From: Candolleomyces eurysporus
Lineage: Eukaryota; Basidiomycota; Agaricomycetes; Agaricales; Psathyrellaceae
Assembly (NCBI GenBank): GCA_027579435.1
Contig: JANBPK010000808.1
Location: 348,773 to 412,772 of the forward strand
Length of the DNA: 64,000 bases
Direction of reading: 5' to 3'
Shown piece by piece: positions 46,523-56,670 of this stretch. The notes beneath the pieces were generated by a model, which was not told the origin of the DNA, did no database searches, and worked only from the letters and a program-made list of their open reading frames with translations. Positions within the stretch are counted from its first letter, which is position 1. Each line of letters starts with the position of its first letter. The translations under genes were made by a program, and so were the position numbers.

Positions 46523-47865
46523 TAACGAGGGTGGTCAGGGCGAGGCAATTCGCCCTTTGAGCATCATTCGGTGTATTTCTTATCTTATGNTACGCTAGTT
46601 AATCAACTCAAATCTTTCGTTACACCTATAATCCAAAGGCAACGAATCGAGCATTCCCCTCTTATCTCATCTGCCGTCCGTGTCCGAAGGAATTGGGCCG
46701 GTAACCTGATCATTTACTTGGTGGACGGAACTAAATATTCCACAGTTNTTGAAAAGATCGTATTCTCGGATGCCTCCTGCTACATCTATCCTTTTTCATT
46801 TCTTTGTGACACAAGGTTTCATGATCTTCTGATGAGGATTGGTAACCTCTGCCGGNCTTTGCTTGCCCTTCACATCTAGGGACGTCAGGAAAACGCCGAA
46901 GTCACAACCTCGTCTATCCTTATCGCTCTTCATGACCGTTGCGTTAAGTGCCACGCCCATTCTAGGCTCCTCGTGTTGGACGCTACGCTTTTACAANTTT
47001 TCGATGCCCCTTCCCGGACGCCCATCGGTATCTCGGCGTTTCGAGGGTCGGCTGAGGGTTTAGACAAGTATGGTGTTCTTGGTACATGGCGGCGTCCTCC
47101 TAATCATTCAATGGCGACATTGAAATGGGTTCAGCGTCAGTGTTACATCTAATCACAAAGAACGTNAGATCCCNTGTTCAAGNGGTGTGTGGAACCAGCC
47201 AACTGTCTTCACAGGCCTTCAAACCTTCAAGTTTGGATCTCTGCAGGGCTTGGTTGTATGAGAATAACTCAGCATCTGAATCTGGATTCTGAGGTAATGA
47301 ACATATATTAAACGTTGGACNGATTCTCGGGTTCTAATTGCTTCATTTGCCAGGTGTGCTGGTCCTCAACGTGGGCAAAGAATTGTGCANTTGGATATCA
47401 CCCGAAANACTGGTGCGCCTGCGACCAGCCTCGCTNCCTTCCCTTTGCTATTAGATCTTTGAGATCTCGATGAGAATGAGGAAACTCTAACACGCCACCG
47501 GTAACGGCAAAATCTCTGCAAAAATTCCTCACATTTTCTTGCGCCAAGTTAGTGTGGGCTAACGAAAAAGGGACAGGCCGTGCCCTGAACCAAGGTCTGA
47601 AATCCTTTATAGAGGGAGGAAACGATCGCTAAATCGCAACTAACACCCCACTTGTTTCCTCACTCAACTCACTTTCGCCATCTATAGCACCCATAAACCG
47701 CGTTTAACAACTGTCACTTCCACTTGTTCGAGAGATCGAACTCAGTTTTAGACGATTGGCGATCATTGACGTCTTCTGTCCTACCTCCGCCGACGCTCAC
47801 AGTGAGCAAATCCCTGCTTGTCTCGCACATACGATCCGGTGTTCAGAAAGTTTAACTCTCTAGCC
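46523..47865. other. Poorly sequenced gap with no clear gene
   Basis: This 1.3-kb stretch between YME1 and the Cys-rich orphan contains about a dozen scattered N and no ORF that matches a known family. One open frame at 46880-47152 looks protein-like and is listed separately. The last 250 nt are T/C-rich and include a TATA-like tttatag near 47607, which could belong to the promoter of the gene at 47866. Confidence 0.4.
46880..47152 (+). other. Protein-like open frame without start, possible exon or relic
   Basis: This frame is open for 90 codons between a TAG at 46877 and a TAA at 47150-47152. It reads RQENAEVTTSSILIALHDRC, VKCHAHSRLLVLDATLLQ, then FDAPSRTPIGISAFRGSAEG and LDKYGVLGTWRRPPNHS. 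It has a CxxC-H pattern and natural-looking composition, but no ATG. Its 5' edge follows a T/C-rich stretch and CTAG, so it could be a terminal exon. No partner exon was found upstream, where Ns break the sequence. It may equally be a gene fragment. Confidence 0.25.
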
Positions 47866-48168
47866 ATGTGTCATCGAATCCTTCGGCTCAAGGAGTTCGC
47901 AGAATGCGGCCACAAAGAGTTCATTGGAGACATCCCCATTGACTGCGAGGAATCAGTCTGCAGGATCAGCAAGAGCCACAATCCCGAGTGCCCTGATAGG
48001 TGCAACTGTCGATTCTATTGGACCCAGCCCGAAAGGCGCATTGAACAAAGGGTACGAGTTCGTTGTCATTGTCGATGTATCGGCCACTCAACGATGATAC
48101 AGATACCCACAGGCAAATGCAAGGAGTGCATTAAGGAGCAAGATAGGCATGCTTCGTCCGCCTCATGA
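47866..48168 (+). CDS. Small Cys-rich orphan (100 aa, 12 Cys)
   Basis: This is an intronless protein with no signal peptide or membrane helix. I chose the ATG at 47866 (MCHRILRLKEFAECGH) over one at 47818 because MCHR begins the Cys-rich pattern. Cysteines are at 2, 14, 27, 32, 42, 46, 48, 67, 69, 71, 85 and 88, with His at 16, 38, 68 and 74. The spacing includes ECGH, PDRCNC, RCHCRCIGH and GKCKEC. Such CxC, CGH and CxxC clusters suggest several bound zinc ions, loosely like a RING or treble-clef fold, but the exact spacing fits no family I can name. I recall similar small CGH-type proteins in Agaricomycetes. It converges on RAD3, with 48 nt between stop codons. Confidence 0.6.
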   Translation: MCHRILRLKEFAECGHKEFIGDIPIDCEESVCRISKSHNPECPDRCNCRFYWTQPERRIEQRVRVRCHCRCIGHSTMIQIPTGKCKECIKEQDRHASSAS

Positions 48169-48216
48169 TAAATCAAGGAAACTCGAATAACAGATAGTTA
48201 CTCACAATGTTTATAT

Positions 48217-51200
48217 TTACACATCCAATTCAAAATCCATTAGCGCATTGTCACTGATGCCTCCGTCGCCATATTCATCGTCGGAGCCTGCGCGTTGTTC
48301 TGCCTCCAAGGCCAGGGCCTTCTGTTTGGCTTGCGCCTTTTCAATGTCTTCTAGAGTCCACAGAGATACGCCTGTCTGATTTTCGTTTGGGTTCTGAGAG
48401 ATGGTCCGCATGAAGAGCTTCGAAAGCGTCAAGGCCATATCGGTGGAGAGATTGGAAGCTGTTTCTGTAATGTATTGGTTGATCCAACGAGGAAGCTTGG
48501 AACGTTTGTCAGCCCGAGCGAAGCGCTGACGACATGCGCGTCAGTATGAATAACTCAGAGTGAATGCGTTTACACCCACTTTATCGGCGAAGACCATGAG
48601 ACCCCAATCTGTTTTACCACGCAACACACGCCCGACACATTGGGCCGCGTTTCGCATCGCGTCGAACCCGAGGAATTCTGACTCTCTTATTCGGTATGCA
48701 TCCCGCAGATATTCTAGTCGTGCCTTCAGTATTCGACTCTCAGTGTATTGGTAGGGAACCCTGCGGGGTTCTCAGCGTCTGCGTTCTCTAACACGAGGCA
48801 AATTTTTACGTACCCAAACATAATGACAGCACGCCCATAGTTGTGATCGAAATCGATACCTTCTGATACCTTTCCTCGTGCCACGGATAACAGGACTGCA
48901 CCTCTGCCGTTATCGCAGGCCTGGAAGTTCGACATTAGCCCTCATCTCGAGATAGCGTGAACAGTCATACTCTGCGGTAGTTTTCGAGTGCAATGCTGGT
49001 TTCATTGGCATCGGGCGTCTCCACGAATATCAATTTGTGTTTCCAGACTTCGTTTAGGATACCCTTGAAGTGAGGTCAGATAGGCGTTGGTCGGAGAAAT
49101 CACTGGGGCGCACCATGTCGTTCCATGCGGCCACGATGGATTCCATATAGAGATAGCTTGGGAAGAATGCGACAATACCGTCTGGTACTGTCTTACTGTA
49201 TTCCACCAGAATGCTTCCAAAATTACGAACAACTGCTGGATCATTCCTTACTTCGAACCGAGAACTAATCGCAACTTGGTCACTCCCGCGAGTGATGACC
49301 TACGAGATATCTTGTGATTAGAGCTGTCTATAACGCAAGCGACGGNACTTACCAGTGGAAGGAAGGCATTCCGAGTAAGCGTCATTGGATAGGTTTCTTG
49401 AACCACAGGAGTGAATTGGAGCATCTTGGGGTACATGTCAAGTGGCGAGATGGTCCCGGACGTGATTACGACACTGCTAAAGCGTTCGAATACGGGCTTG
49501 ATGGCGAGGGACGGATCCAGGCAGCTATCGAGCGAATTCAGTCAGGATCAGCCAAAGTGATNNNAGANACNAGTCCTAACGTGAAATGGAAAACAGGATT
49601 AGGCACAGTAGCAGCTTCGGTTTCAAAGGGTTCTAGAATGAGTAGAAATCCTGGCGAGAGATATTGAGTTNACNCATNTAACGAAAGCGGAGNGTAACCA
49701 CCTTTCTCGTATGTTGCAACNAGAGTTGCGAAACTAGCCACCTTTTGAAGGCTNGCNTGTTCNTCCAGGCGACTGAGTTCAAGAGTGCGGATTAAGGACT
49801 GNAAACGCTCTGCACAGAATCTGGAGGGANCGTGGTCAACTGTGGTCGGCAGACCCGTGATGAGACNTCGTACCTCAAAGGCCGCCTTTCGATATACGTG
49901 ATGTCTTTCAGATGCTGAAGAAAAGATAGAGGTGTTTCGGCAACGACATGGAGAACTCTCATGCGGGTCTNCGTGGNAGATGAAGTTGAGCANNACGAGN
50001 NTCATTCTGAAACGATTGTACCTTGAGATATTCTACGAATCTCTTCANGAAGGCTACAAANTGCTCTGCCTTTCGAATATTTCCTGGTATGGCTTCGCTG
50101 AGCAAATCGTCCNGTANNACTGAAGGGCGATTTAAAAGACGATTGCTAACGAGCGACGTGAACAGCGTACCAGGGTTTCCCATCATCGCGTCTTCATCAC
50201 TTGGTTCCGACTCCTGCAGCCCCTCGACGAGTTTCGCGTATTCGTCTTGTAGTTTGGCTGCATCTGTAGTCTTGATTCTAGAGACAAATCAGCAACACCN
50301 TTNGACCCCGACAGATGAGCAACCCACTCATCAATTCGTTCTGCCAGTTTTACAACACTCCGCGAAGCTGAGTCCAACATAGGTCGAGTCAGATCAATGC
50401 TGAGTGACTCAATACAGACGTTATCTGCAGAGATATTGGTCAATTATTCAAGANACACAGACAAGCCATACCTATGTTGTGAGCTTCGTCAAAGACTACA
50501 ATGGCGTCCTTCGAAAGTTCCTTCGAGACTTGCTCGGCAACCTTGGGATCCAGTAGATAGTGGAAAGAGTAGATGACNACGTCTGCAAACGCCAGCTGAA
50601 GCGGNNATTAGAATAGAAAAAGGNGGCAGAGTAAAAAGATCGACTGTACCATCCGCCGAACGGCAAAGTATGGACAAATAACCTTTTCCCTGCCGTATTC
50701 AAGAACATCTTCCAGAGTCCAAATTCCAGACGGAATTAGGGAGCCTGGTTCCAACTGCCCAAGATTCTAAATGACACGGCTTCAGCTGCGAGAACTTGGA
50801 AATAGACGAGAACACAACCTCGTGCCAGTCACATATAGGAACAGACCCTGGATCGGCGCGAGCCTTCTCGCAGACAGCAGTGTTGGTAAGGTCTCTGCAT
50901 TTCGCGTCAACTACTGTTCCTTTCTTTTCCTTTGCGACCTGATGTGATGTCAGGAGGTGAGACAGAAAGCAAGATGACTGGTACGCACCTCCGGATTGAT
51001 GCACAAGTTCTTCCTACTGGTCAAGCCCATGCCAAAGAAATTGCGTTCTTTCTCCTTCTGCTCCTCAGTCTCTGCGCACTCAACTCGGTACGCCATAAGG
51101 CGTTTCAACTCTGTCAGCGCTTTCTCGATCTCAGGAACCGTACGTGAGCAATAGACCAGCTTTCTCTTCGTAGGATAGAACTGCGAGTGGATGGCTTAGT

Positions 51201-51569
51201 ACGCGGTAGGCCAGAAGTTTGGTTAAAAANACACACCTGCTGATACGAGACAATGAGGGAGAGCAGGGAGACAGTCTTTCCAGTTCCCGAAGGCATCTCT
51301 AGGACGCAGTGTCCCTACATCTTGACGTGAACAACGAAATGGATTGAAACCGACNAGTCTCGAGCTCACAGTCGCGTCCAACGTTCGTTTGAGGTCACAC
51401 ATGTATGCATACTGCTCTGCTTGGCTTCAGAAATGGAGCAAATCGTAGAGAANGGTCGNAATACCAGGATATATCCTGTCGTAAGGGAAAATTATCTGTG
51501 ACAGTTGGTAGACAGTCCNGNGTGCACAACTTCCTNACTTACTGGCAAATTGTCGATATAAAACTTCAT
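48217..51569 (-). CDS. RAD3: TFIIH DNA helicase Rad3/XPD
   Basis: This 5'-3' helicase is part of TFIIH and acts in nucleotide-excision repair and transcription. The start at 51569 (MKFYIDNLP) is the family standard. Walker A is [20 protein letters not shown]. The four Cys ligands of the iron-sulfur cluster are all visible in NLCINPE, AKCRDLT, ICDWHE and [11 protein letters not shown]. The DEAH box follows as VVFDEAHNI. The C-terminal helicase motifs include [39 protein letters not shown] and [20 protein letters not shown], ending in the acidic tail [10 protein letters not shown]. More than ten small introns occur, and many Ns fall between 49300 and 51600, so middle exons are approximate. Nothing suggests inactivation. 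Confidence 0.93.
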
Positions 51570-52041
51570 GATGTCTCTTTNGNATGATCTTCNAGTATTA
51601 AGTGGTACTATTAGAGNGTGCGGTTGGTAAGATATAGGGATTGAAATCCTCCAGCTTGGAGGTTGAGGAGAAAGCCTTGTTCACGCNTCCATCACTCATC
51701 CAGCTTCCCAAAGGGGCTCTCGGTACCGCCGGTTCCTNCGGATCAAAATCTTCCGGTCGGGACCAAACTTACCAACCNAGCGCTTGCNAGAGCGCCAACG
51801 TTCNTCGGTTTAATCGCTCTCCNAGACGNGCGAACAAGAGGGTCAGAGAAACGAAACACTTTGAATTCATTAACTAGAAATCCTAATATGCAAATGTCCG
51901 CGTAGTTTGTCGTAAAGTAGAGGTAAAACGTCAGTCCGTCGTAGTAGTAGGTAGCCAGGAAAGGTAAATTCGCATTTGTATCGTGAAAAAAAGTCAAACC
52001 ATTGGAACCGTCCAATAGCCCATAACGCGCGTTTCTGCAGC
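51570..52041. other. Intergenic region between RAD3 and the GH5 gene
   Basis: This 472-nt stretch contains many N and no recognisable coding sequence. It should hold the RAD3 promoter and the 3'UTR of the GH5 gene. An AT-rich part near 51870-51960 is all that stands out. Confidence 0.35.
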
Positions 52042-54259
52042 TCAACCCCATCTCTGGTTGGCTTCTTGGATGACGTCCACAACCTCTTGTCGTCTAGAGA
52101 AACGTTAGATACGATATTTTCAATGTTAGCGACCGTGACTTACCCGATTCCATTGATAGAGTAACCGTCGTTGGGGGACACTCCAGTGGTACCAGCCGGC
52201 GTATCGATGCCAGTGCTGCCGGTGGTAGTAGTGATCGGTGTTCCGGCCCCAGGGGTGAGTCCTTCCTGTCCCCACTGGTATTGAACAACACCCGACAGTC
52301 CACCTGATAGACCGGCTGCAAAAGAAACATGAGGCGTAAGAACGAGCGTGTGTGCAGAGTGATTAACCAACTTACTGTCGATCCAAGATTCGTAAGCTTG
52401 TCTCTGTTGCTCGTTGGTCACAAAGGCTGTTTGAGATCCTATTACTTGGCGTAAGCACGCTGCACGACAGGGAAGCAAGTGTACCCTTACCATCTGAGCC
52501 GAAAGGAGCGCTGGCTGCATTGAACGGAACAAAGCTGGGAGCGTTCTGTTGGGTTACCAAACCGAATGCGTCCAACGTAACGGGCTTTCCGAAGCTGTAA
52601 ATCACCAAGGTGCGGTTAGACGCAGCCAAGCAGAAGACGACAATGAAACATACTCTTGTGCAGTCTGAGCGTGCTGCTGAATCCATTGGTTACCCTGTTG
52701 TACGATATTCTCGAAGGCGGAGAGGTTTGGATCGACGGGGGCGTAGTTATTCTGGTCGGGGAAATACTGGACAGAGCCGAAGTCCATGTTGGGGCTGTTC
52801 AAGATGTCCTCACTATCCACACCATAGGTTCCATCAAAACCGGGTCCGACGCTATTGGTATCATCCTGTCTGCGCGTGGCTAGATGCAGTATCAGCATCC
52901 CGATAGAAGAAGTGATAAGCATAAAGATCATTACCAGTTGGAGCCCAGCGCCCACGAATAGCCATACCACCACCAGAAACATTGCGTTTCGCGTTCCTCG
53001 TCTTCTTCCGTGCTTCCAGGCGATCGCGCAAAACTTTGGCCTTGGTCAAGAACCGACGGGTGCTTCGTCGACGGTTGGCAGTGGTCCCAGGTGCGGGAGA
53101 CACTTGGGGGTGGTGGGGCNGGGAGGGAGTTGAGGGAAGAGCTTNGGGGCAGTCAACACAGTAGAATCCACCAGCACTGGAATGGACTAGGTTAGCTCTA
53201 GTTAACGTTAACGGCGCACAGTCGCCGAAACTTACCCAGACCCAATGAGATGATTTGTATCGACACTTCTGATGGTCTCTGATATGTCCGCGTGCCATCT
53301 CGTAATATCTTTGGGATTGCACGACCCAGACGGAATGGTAGAATTGCACCTTGGGTCATTTGCAAGCTCCCTATAATCACATCGATGAGCGCTGGACGAG
53401 AAGAGGATGGAGTGAGACCCATACCAACTGAACACAGAAGTGCTCTTGCAATATCGCTTCGCGATGTGCGACGCGTACTCCTTGAAGGAGTTAACCAGGT
53501 TGTTGTCCGTGTAGAAGAGGTCATGAGTGTCCAAGCCAAATTCTCGGATGTAGGTGTCCATGCCGCCTGTAACAAAAGTTCACGACAGCGTCGGAGAACA
53601 AGGGTCGTCTGGACACACCATAATCGTTGCTGAGCGAATTTCGAGGAAGAGGGGTGTTGTTCGCTCCCGTAGTCGTTCCCTCATCAGCGCCGTCCGGATT
53701 CCAGTTATTGGTCAGACTCAGAATGAGATAGATTCCATGCTTTTCCGCGAGCTCTACGAGCTTGTCGAGCTTCTGCAGACCGTTGGGTCCCTCGTTCAAT
53801 GTAATATTGCCATTTTGAATCATCTGGAACCAAGTTCCTTCGGTAGGAATCTCTCTGACATCTGGACACCGCATGAGAGAATGTCAAAGAAAGCTCGGTG
53901 CTCTGACATACTATTGAAAGCCCAAGTCCGGACGACCTTGATGCCGGCGGCGGCGATGTCCGCGAGAGTCTTGTCCATGTCTGTCTCGGAGAGCGTGTGC
54001 AACCAGTAAGCATTCGTTCCAACGAATTTAAGTGGCCTAGGGGATTATCAGGCACAGAAGCATCAGTAATGAAAGAAGCCTTGAGCGATGACGATGGTAC
54101 TCACGCGCCGTTCACGACGAAGTCTGAGCCTTCAATCGAGACGAACGCAGGGGACTCAGGCGCCCTCCTTGACAAGCTTGATACCGTCCGTGTTGGCTTT
54201 GCATGGGCAAAGGCTACGAGGGCGCCGAGAACAGCGGGCCACAAAGCAGGGACGTACAT
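52042..54259 (-). CDS. Secreted GH5 beta-mannanase-like protein
   Basis: This resembles fungal GH5 mannan endo-1,4-beta-mannosidases that cut plant mannan. The start MYVPALWPAVLGALVAFAHA is a signal peptide. Family blocks follow: VNGAPLKFVGTNAYWLHTLS, GIKVVRTWAFNS, HGIYLILSLTNNW, and the acid/base site WELANDPRC, where an intron splits the codon just before Glu (53367-53369). A Lys/Arg-rich insertion comes next (ANRRRSTRRFLTKAKVLRDR and ARKKTRNAKRNV). Near the expected nucleophile the sequence is GKPVTLDAFGLVTQ, with Ala where GH5 enzymes have Glu before Phe/Tyr-Gly. The end is VVDVIQEANQRWG after a short intron. A TATATAA box (54319-54325) sits about 60 nt upstream of the ATG. The fold assignment is firm; catalytic activity is doubtful. 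Confidence 0.8.
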
Positions 54260-54920
54260 CTCGACCAACCTGAAGGCGGGGGGGGAGGTGCGGCCTAATA
54301 ACAAGGAAACAGTTGCTGTTATATACCGACGGGCGATATCCCCATTACTTCCGGCTGTCCATGGTGACATTATCACTATTTTCGGGGTGCCGAGCGCTCT
54401 CGATTCAGGGACCCTGAAGATGGGGCCCGAACATCACAAACCCAGATTAACGGCAGAAGCAAACCAAACGACCTTGTGTAATGATAGCGCCCACGAGCGC
54501 TCGAACTCGGGTTGCGCCGCGGCGGTTTTTGGGCGGTTTCGTCGGCGATTTTGTAATGATCCACCGGCACTCTGTCCGAGCTGCCATTCCGTCTCCACAA
54601 GCATAATTGTGCTGCTGGGATGTACAAAGACGAGGGCAATGGCAACAAGCTCCAGGGGAACATGACCATGGCAGCGCGGTCGCCTTTGGCGTGAACTGAG
54701 TTTGCCGGGGCCTTTACGTCGAACAGCGCTCAAGGGTTATTTAGCCCGATTCCATGAGGCAAGTCGTTTCGGACGCACGCACGGGTATGCACAGATTGGC
54801 GCTTGGGGCGGTGATTGTGAATACTTAATATTACCTTGTGAAAGTTTGGATGCTGTTTGAGGCCGAACCGGTCGGTTCGGCGGCACAGTCAGACACGTTT
54901 GTCTCCTTCCTCCGTCATCA
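54260..54920. promoter_or_regulatory. Divergent region, GH5 gene / mitochondrial TPR gene
   Basis: This 661-nt region separates two divergent genes. Apart from the GH5 TATA box it contains open frames on both strands that look non-coding. An AT-rich patch (gaatacttaatattac) lies about 90 nt before the start at 54921. No repeat or RNA gene is seen. Confidence 0.4.
54319..54325 (-). promoter_or_regulatory. TATA box of the GH5 gene
   Basis: TATATAA on the minus strand lies 60-66 nt upstream of the GH5 start codon, at a fitting distance for a short leader. Most other genes here show no TATA box, which agrees with the idea that this gene is inducible. Confidence 0.5.
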
Positions 54921-56450
54921 ATGTTCAGGCGTCTCTTGCCCTCTCCGAGGCGCATTCGCAACCCAGCTCCAAGGCTTTCAACAACATCGATCTTCTCAAA
55001 TCACCGTAGAACTTATTCTGTCGAGACCAGACCTCCGTCCAAAGAAGAAATCAATGCAGCCGCGATCCAAAGTGCCATCTCTGACCATGCTTCGACAGCA
55101 TTCACAGCAGCGACGAGATTCGTCGCGTATTCCCTGATGGGAGGAGCACTTCTTGCATTGACCGCATATGGAGGCTTCGAATTGACGCACCAGTATGTCG
55201 AACGGGTTAAGCTGCAGCCCGAGGTTGATGAAGAAATCAAGAAGTATCAGTGGGATGTATCAGGCGAGGTTTGGCAAGCAGACCCAGTTAACGGTGGTAC
55301 AGACCCAGCACTAGGATACACCGGCCGACACGCACTACGCGCCGCGTGGATGTCGCACAACTGGGGCGTCGGACCCCCAGAACTCAGCGACATAGCGCAA
55401 GGAGTGTCTCCTGCAGACATTCCAGACCTCTATGCAGCGGAATATCTGCGCCGGGCCCTCCGCGTTGCGGAAAACAAGGCCACCAGTTCCCAGCTCCGTC
55501 CCCTCACAATTCCTGCCCTCCACAATCTATCCGCGTCGTTATTCGAAAGGATGGGTAACGCGTTCCCCGACCTGACGAAAGACCATTTTGAGCTCGCATG
55601 GCGAGGATACTCTGGTCAAGGGCTCCGCGCTGCTCACATTGCGTTGAAACTGGGAGACATATCTTTCCGGAGACATCAAAACGAAGAAGCGCAGAAGTGG
55701 TGGAAAATTTCCATCGAGTTGTCACAAGGTTCGACGACAGCAAACTCAACCGGCGCCCTTCTCGAACCCACCACCCTTCCCTCATCACCTTGGGCTCAGA
55801 GAATCATCGCTTCGACGCTTGTCTCCCTGTCCGCCTTTTATGCACAAACTGGGAAGCTCAAAGATGCGGAGAATTTTGAAGAACACTCGCTCGCGTACCT
55901 GCGGTCAATCCCCACACCAGATTCCATCACGCAAGCATCTCCCCCACAAGCCCTTCACGCGCTCTTCCTTCTACAACGATCTTCCCTCCTTTCCATCCAT
56001 CTCGCAGAAGTTCTGAGCGCACAAAAGAAACCAATCCTCTCATCAATACAATATCTGACAGCTGCTGCTGAATCTTCCGAGCGGGTGGCTCGGGCCATCG
56101 CTGGTCTTCCTCTGCACCAGAGTGCTGGGACGCCGCAACTAGAAGTACCCAAGGGTGAAGATCAGATATCCCCCATCTTCTCCTCCTCGCCATCTATGCG
56201 CCCTGTCGCGAGCAGATTATACCGGGACGCGAAGCGAACGTCCGCCGAGNCGTGGAATCTATTGGGAGTNCTNTACGAGCAGAAAGAAGGTGCGGCGTCC
56301 AAGGCTGCCCTTCAGTGTTACGAAAGAGCCGTTGAGTGGGCCGGGAAACGTGANGGAGAGGGTATNAGTGCCAACGANGCGGTTACTGANAAGGATTGGA
56401 AGGTCATTTGGTCCAACTACCAAAAGGCCAAGACGACTGCAGAAAAGTAG
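54921..56450 (+). CDS. Mitochondrial membrane TPR-like protein, possibly Mgr3-like
   Basis: This is an intronless 509-aa protein, unusual in this intron-rich window. The start MFRRLLPSPRRIRNPAPRLS is an Arg-rich presequence. One membrane helix follows (YSLMGGALLALTAYGGFEL), then a helical-repeat region with TPR-like helices: AEYLRRALRVAENKATSSQL, AHIALKLGDISFRRHQNEEA, LSAFYAQTGKLKDAENFEEH, YEQKEGAASKAALQCYERAV. Presequence, single helix and TPR-type repeats resemble yeast Mgr3, an adaptor of the i-AAA protease Yme1. That match is by architecture only, not by sequence I can confirm. Several N near the 3' end change single residues but keep the frame. The Yme1 gene itself lies about 8 kb away. 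Confidence 0.7.
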   Translation: MFRRLLPSPRRIRNPAPRLSTTSIFSNHRRTYSVETRPPSKEEINAAAIQSAISDHASTAFTAATRFVAYSLMGGALLALTAYGGFELTHQYVERVKLQPEVDEEIKKYQWDVSGEVWQADPVNGGTDPALGYTGRHALRAAWMSHNWGVGPPELSDIAQGVSPADIPDLYAAEYLRRALRVAENKATSSQLRPLTIPALHNLSASLFERMGNAFPDLTKDHFELAWRGYSGQGLRAAHIALKLGDISFRRHQNEEAQKWWKISIELSQGSTTANSTGALLEPTTLPSSPWAQRIIASTLVSLSAFYAQTGKLKDAENFEEHSLAYLRSIPTPDSITQASPPQALHALFLLQRSSLLSIHLAEVLSAQKKPILSSIQYLTAAAESSERVARAIAGLPLHQSAGTPQLEVPKGEDQISPIFSSSPSMRPVASRLYRDAKRTSAEXWNLLGXXYEQKEGAASKAALQCYERAVEWAGKRXGEGXSANXAVTXKDWKVIWSNYQKAKTTAEK

Positions 56451-56670
56451 TAGAANNCTTACGCTAATTCCGAATTTAATTGCCTTTTTTGCGCATGACG
56501 TCATCTCACTAGAGTCTTGTAAGCAATTGTGTAGTCCTTCAAGTCCATCCCGTCATAGTCATATGTTCAANTATCGGACGTTTGCGTCCACATGGCGGGT
56601 CCGCGCAGTCACGGTCTCTCGCTCTCATCTCTTCAGATCGTGCCCTCATCTACCGCGTCTTCCTCGCACT

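Noticed and set aside
54285..54300. G-rich stretch as a G-quadruplex promoter element
   Set aside because: It is a single G run without the four spaced G tracts needed.
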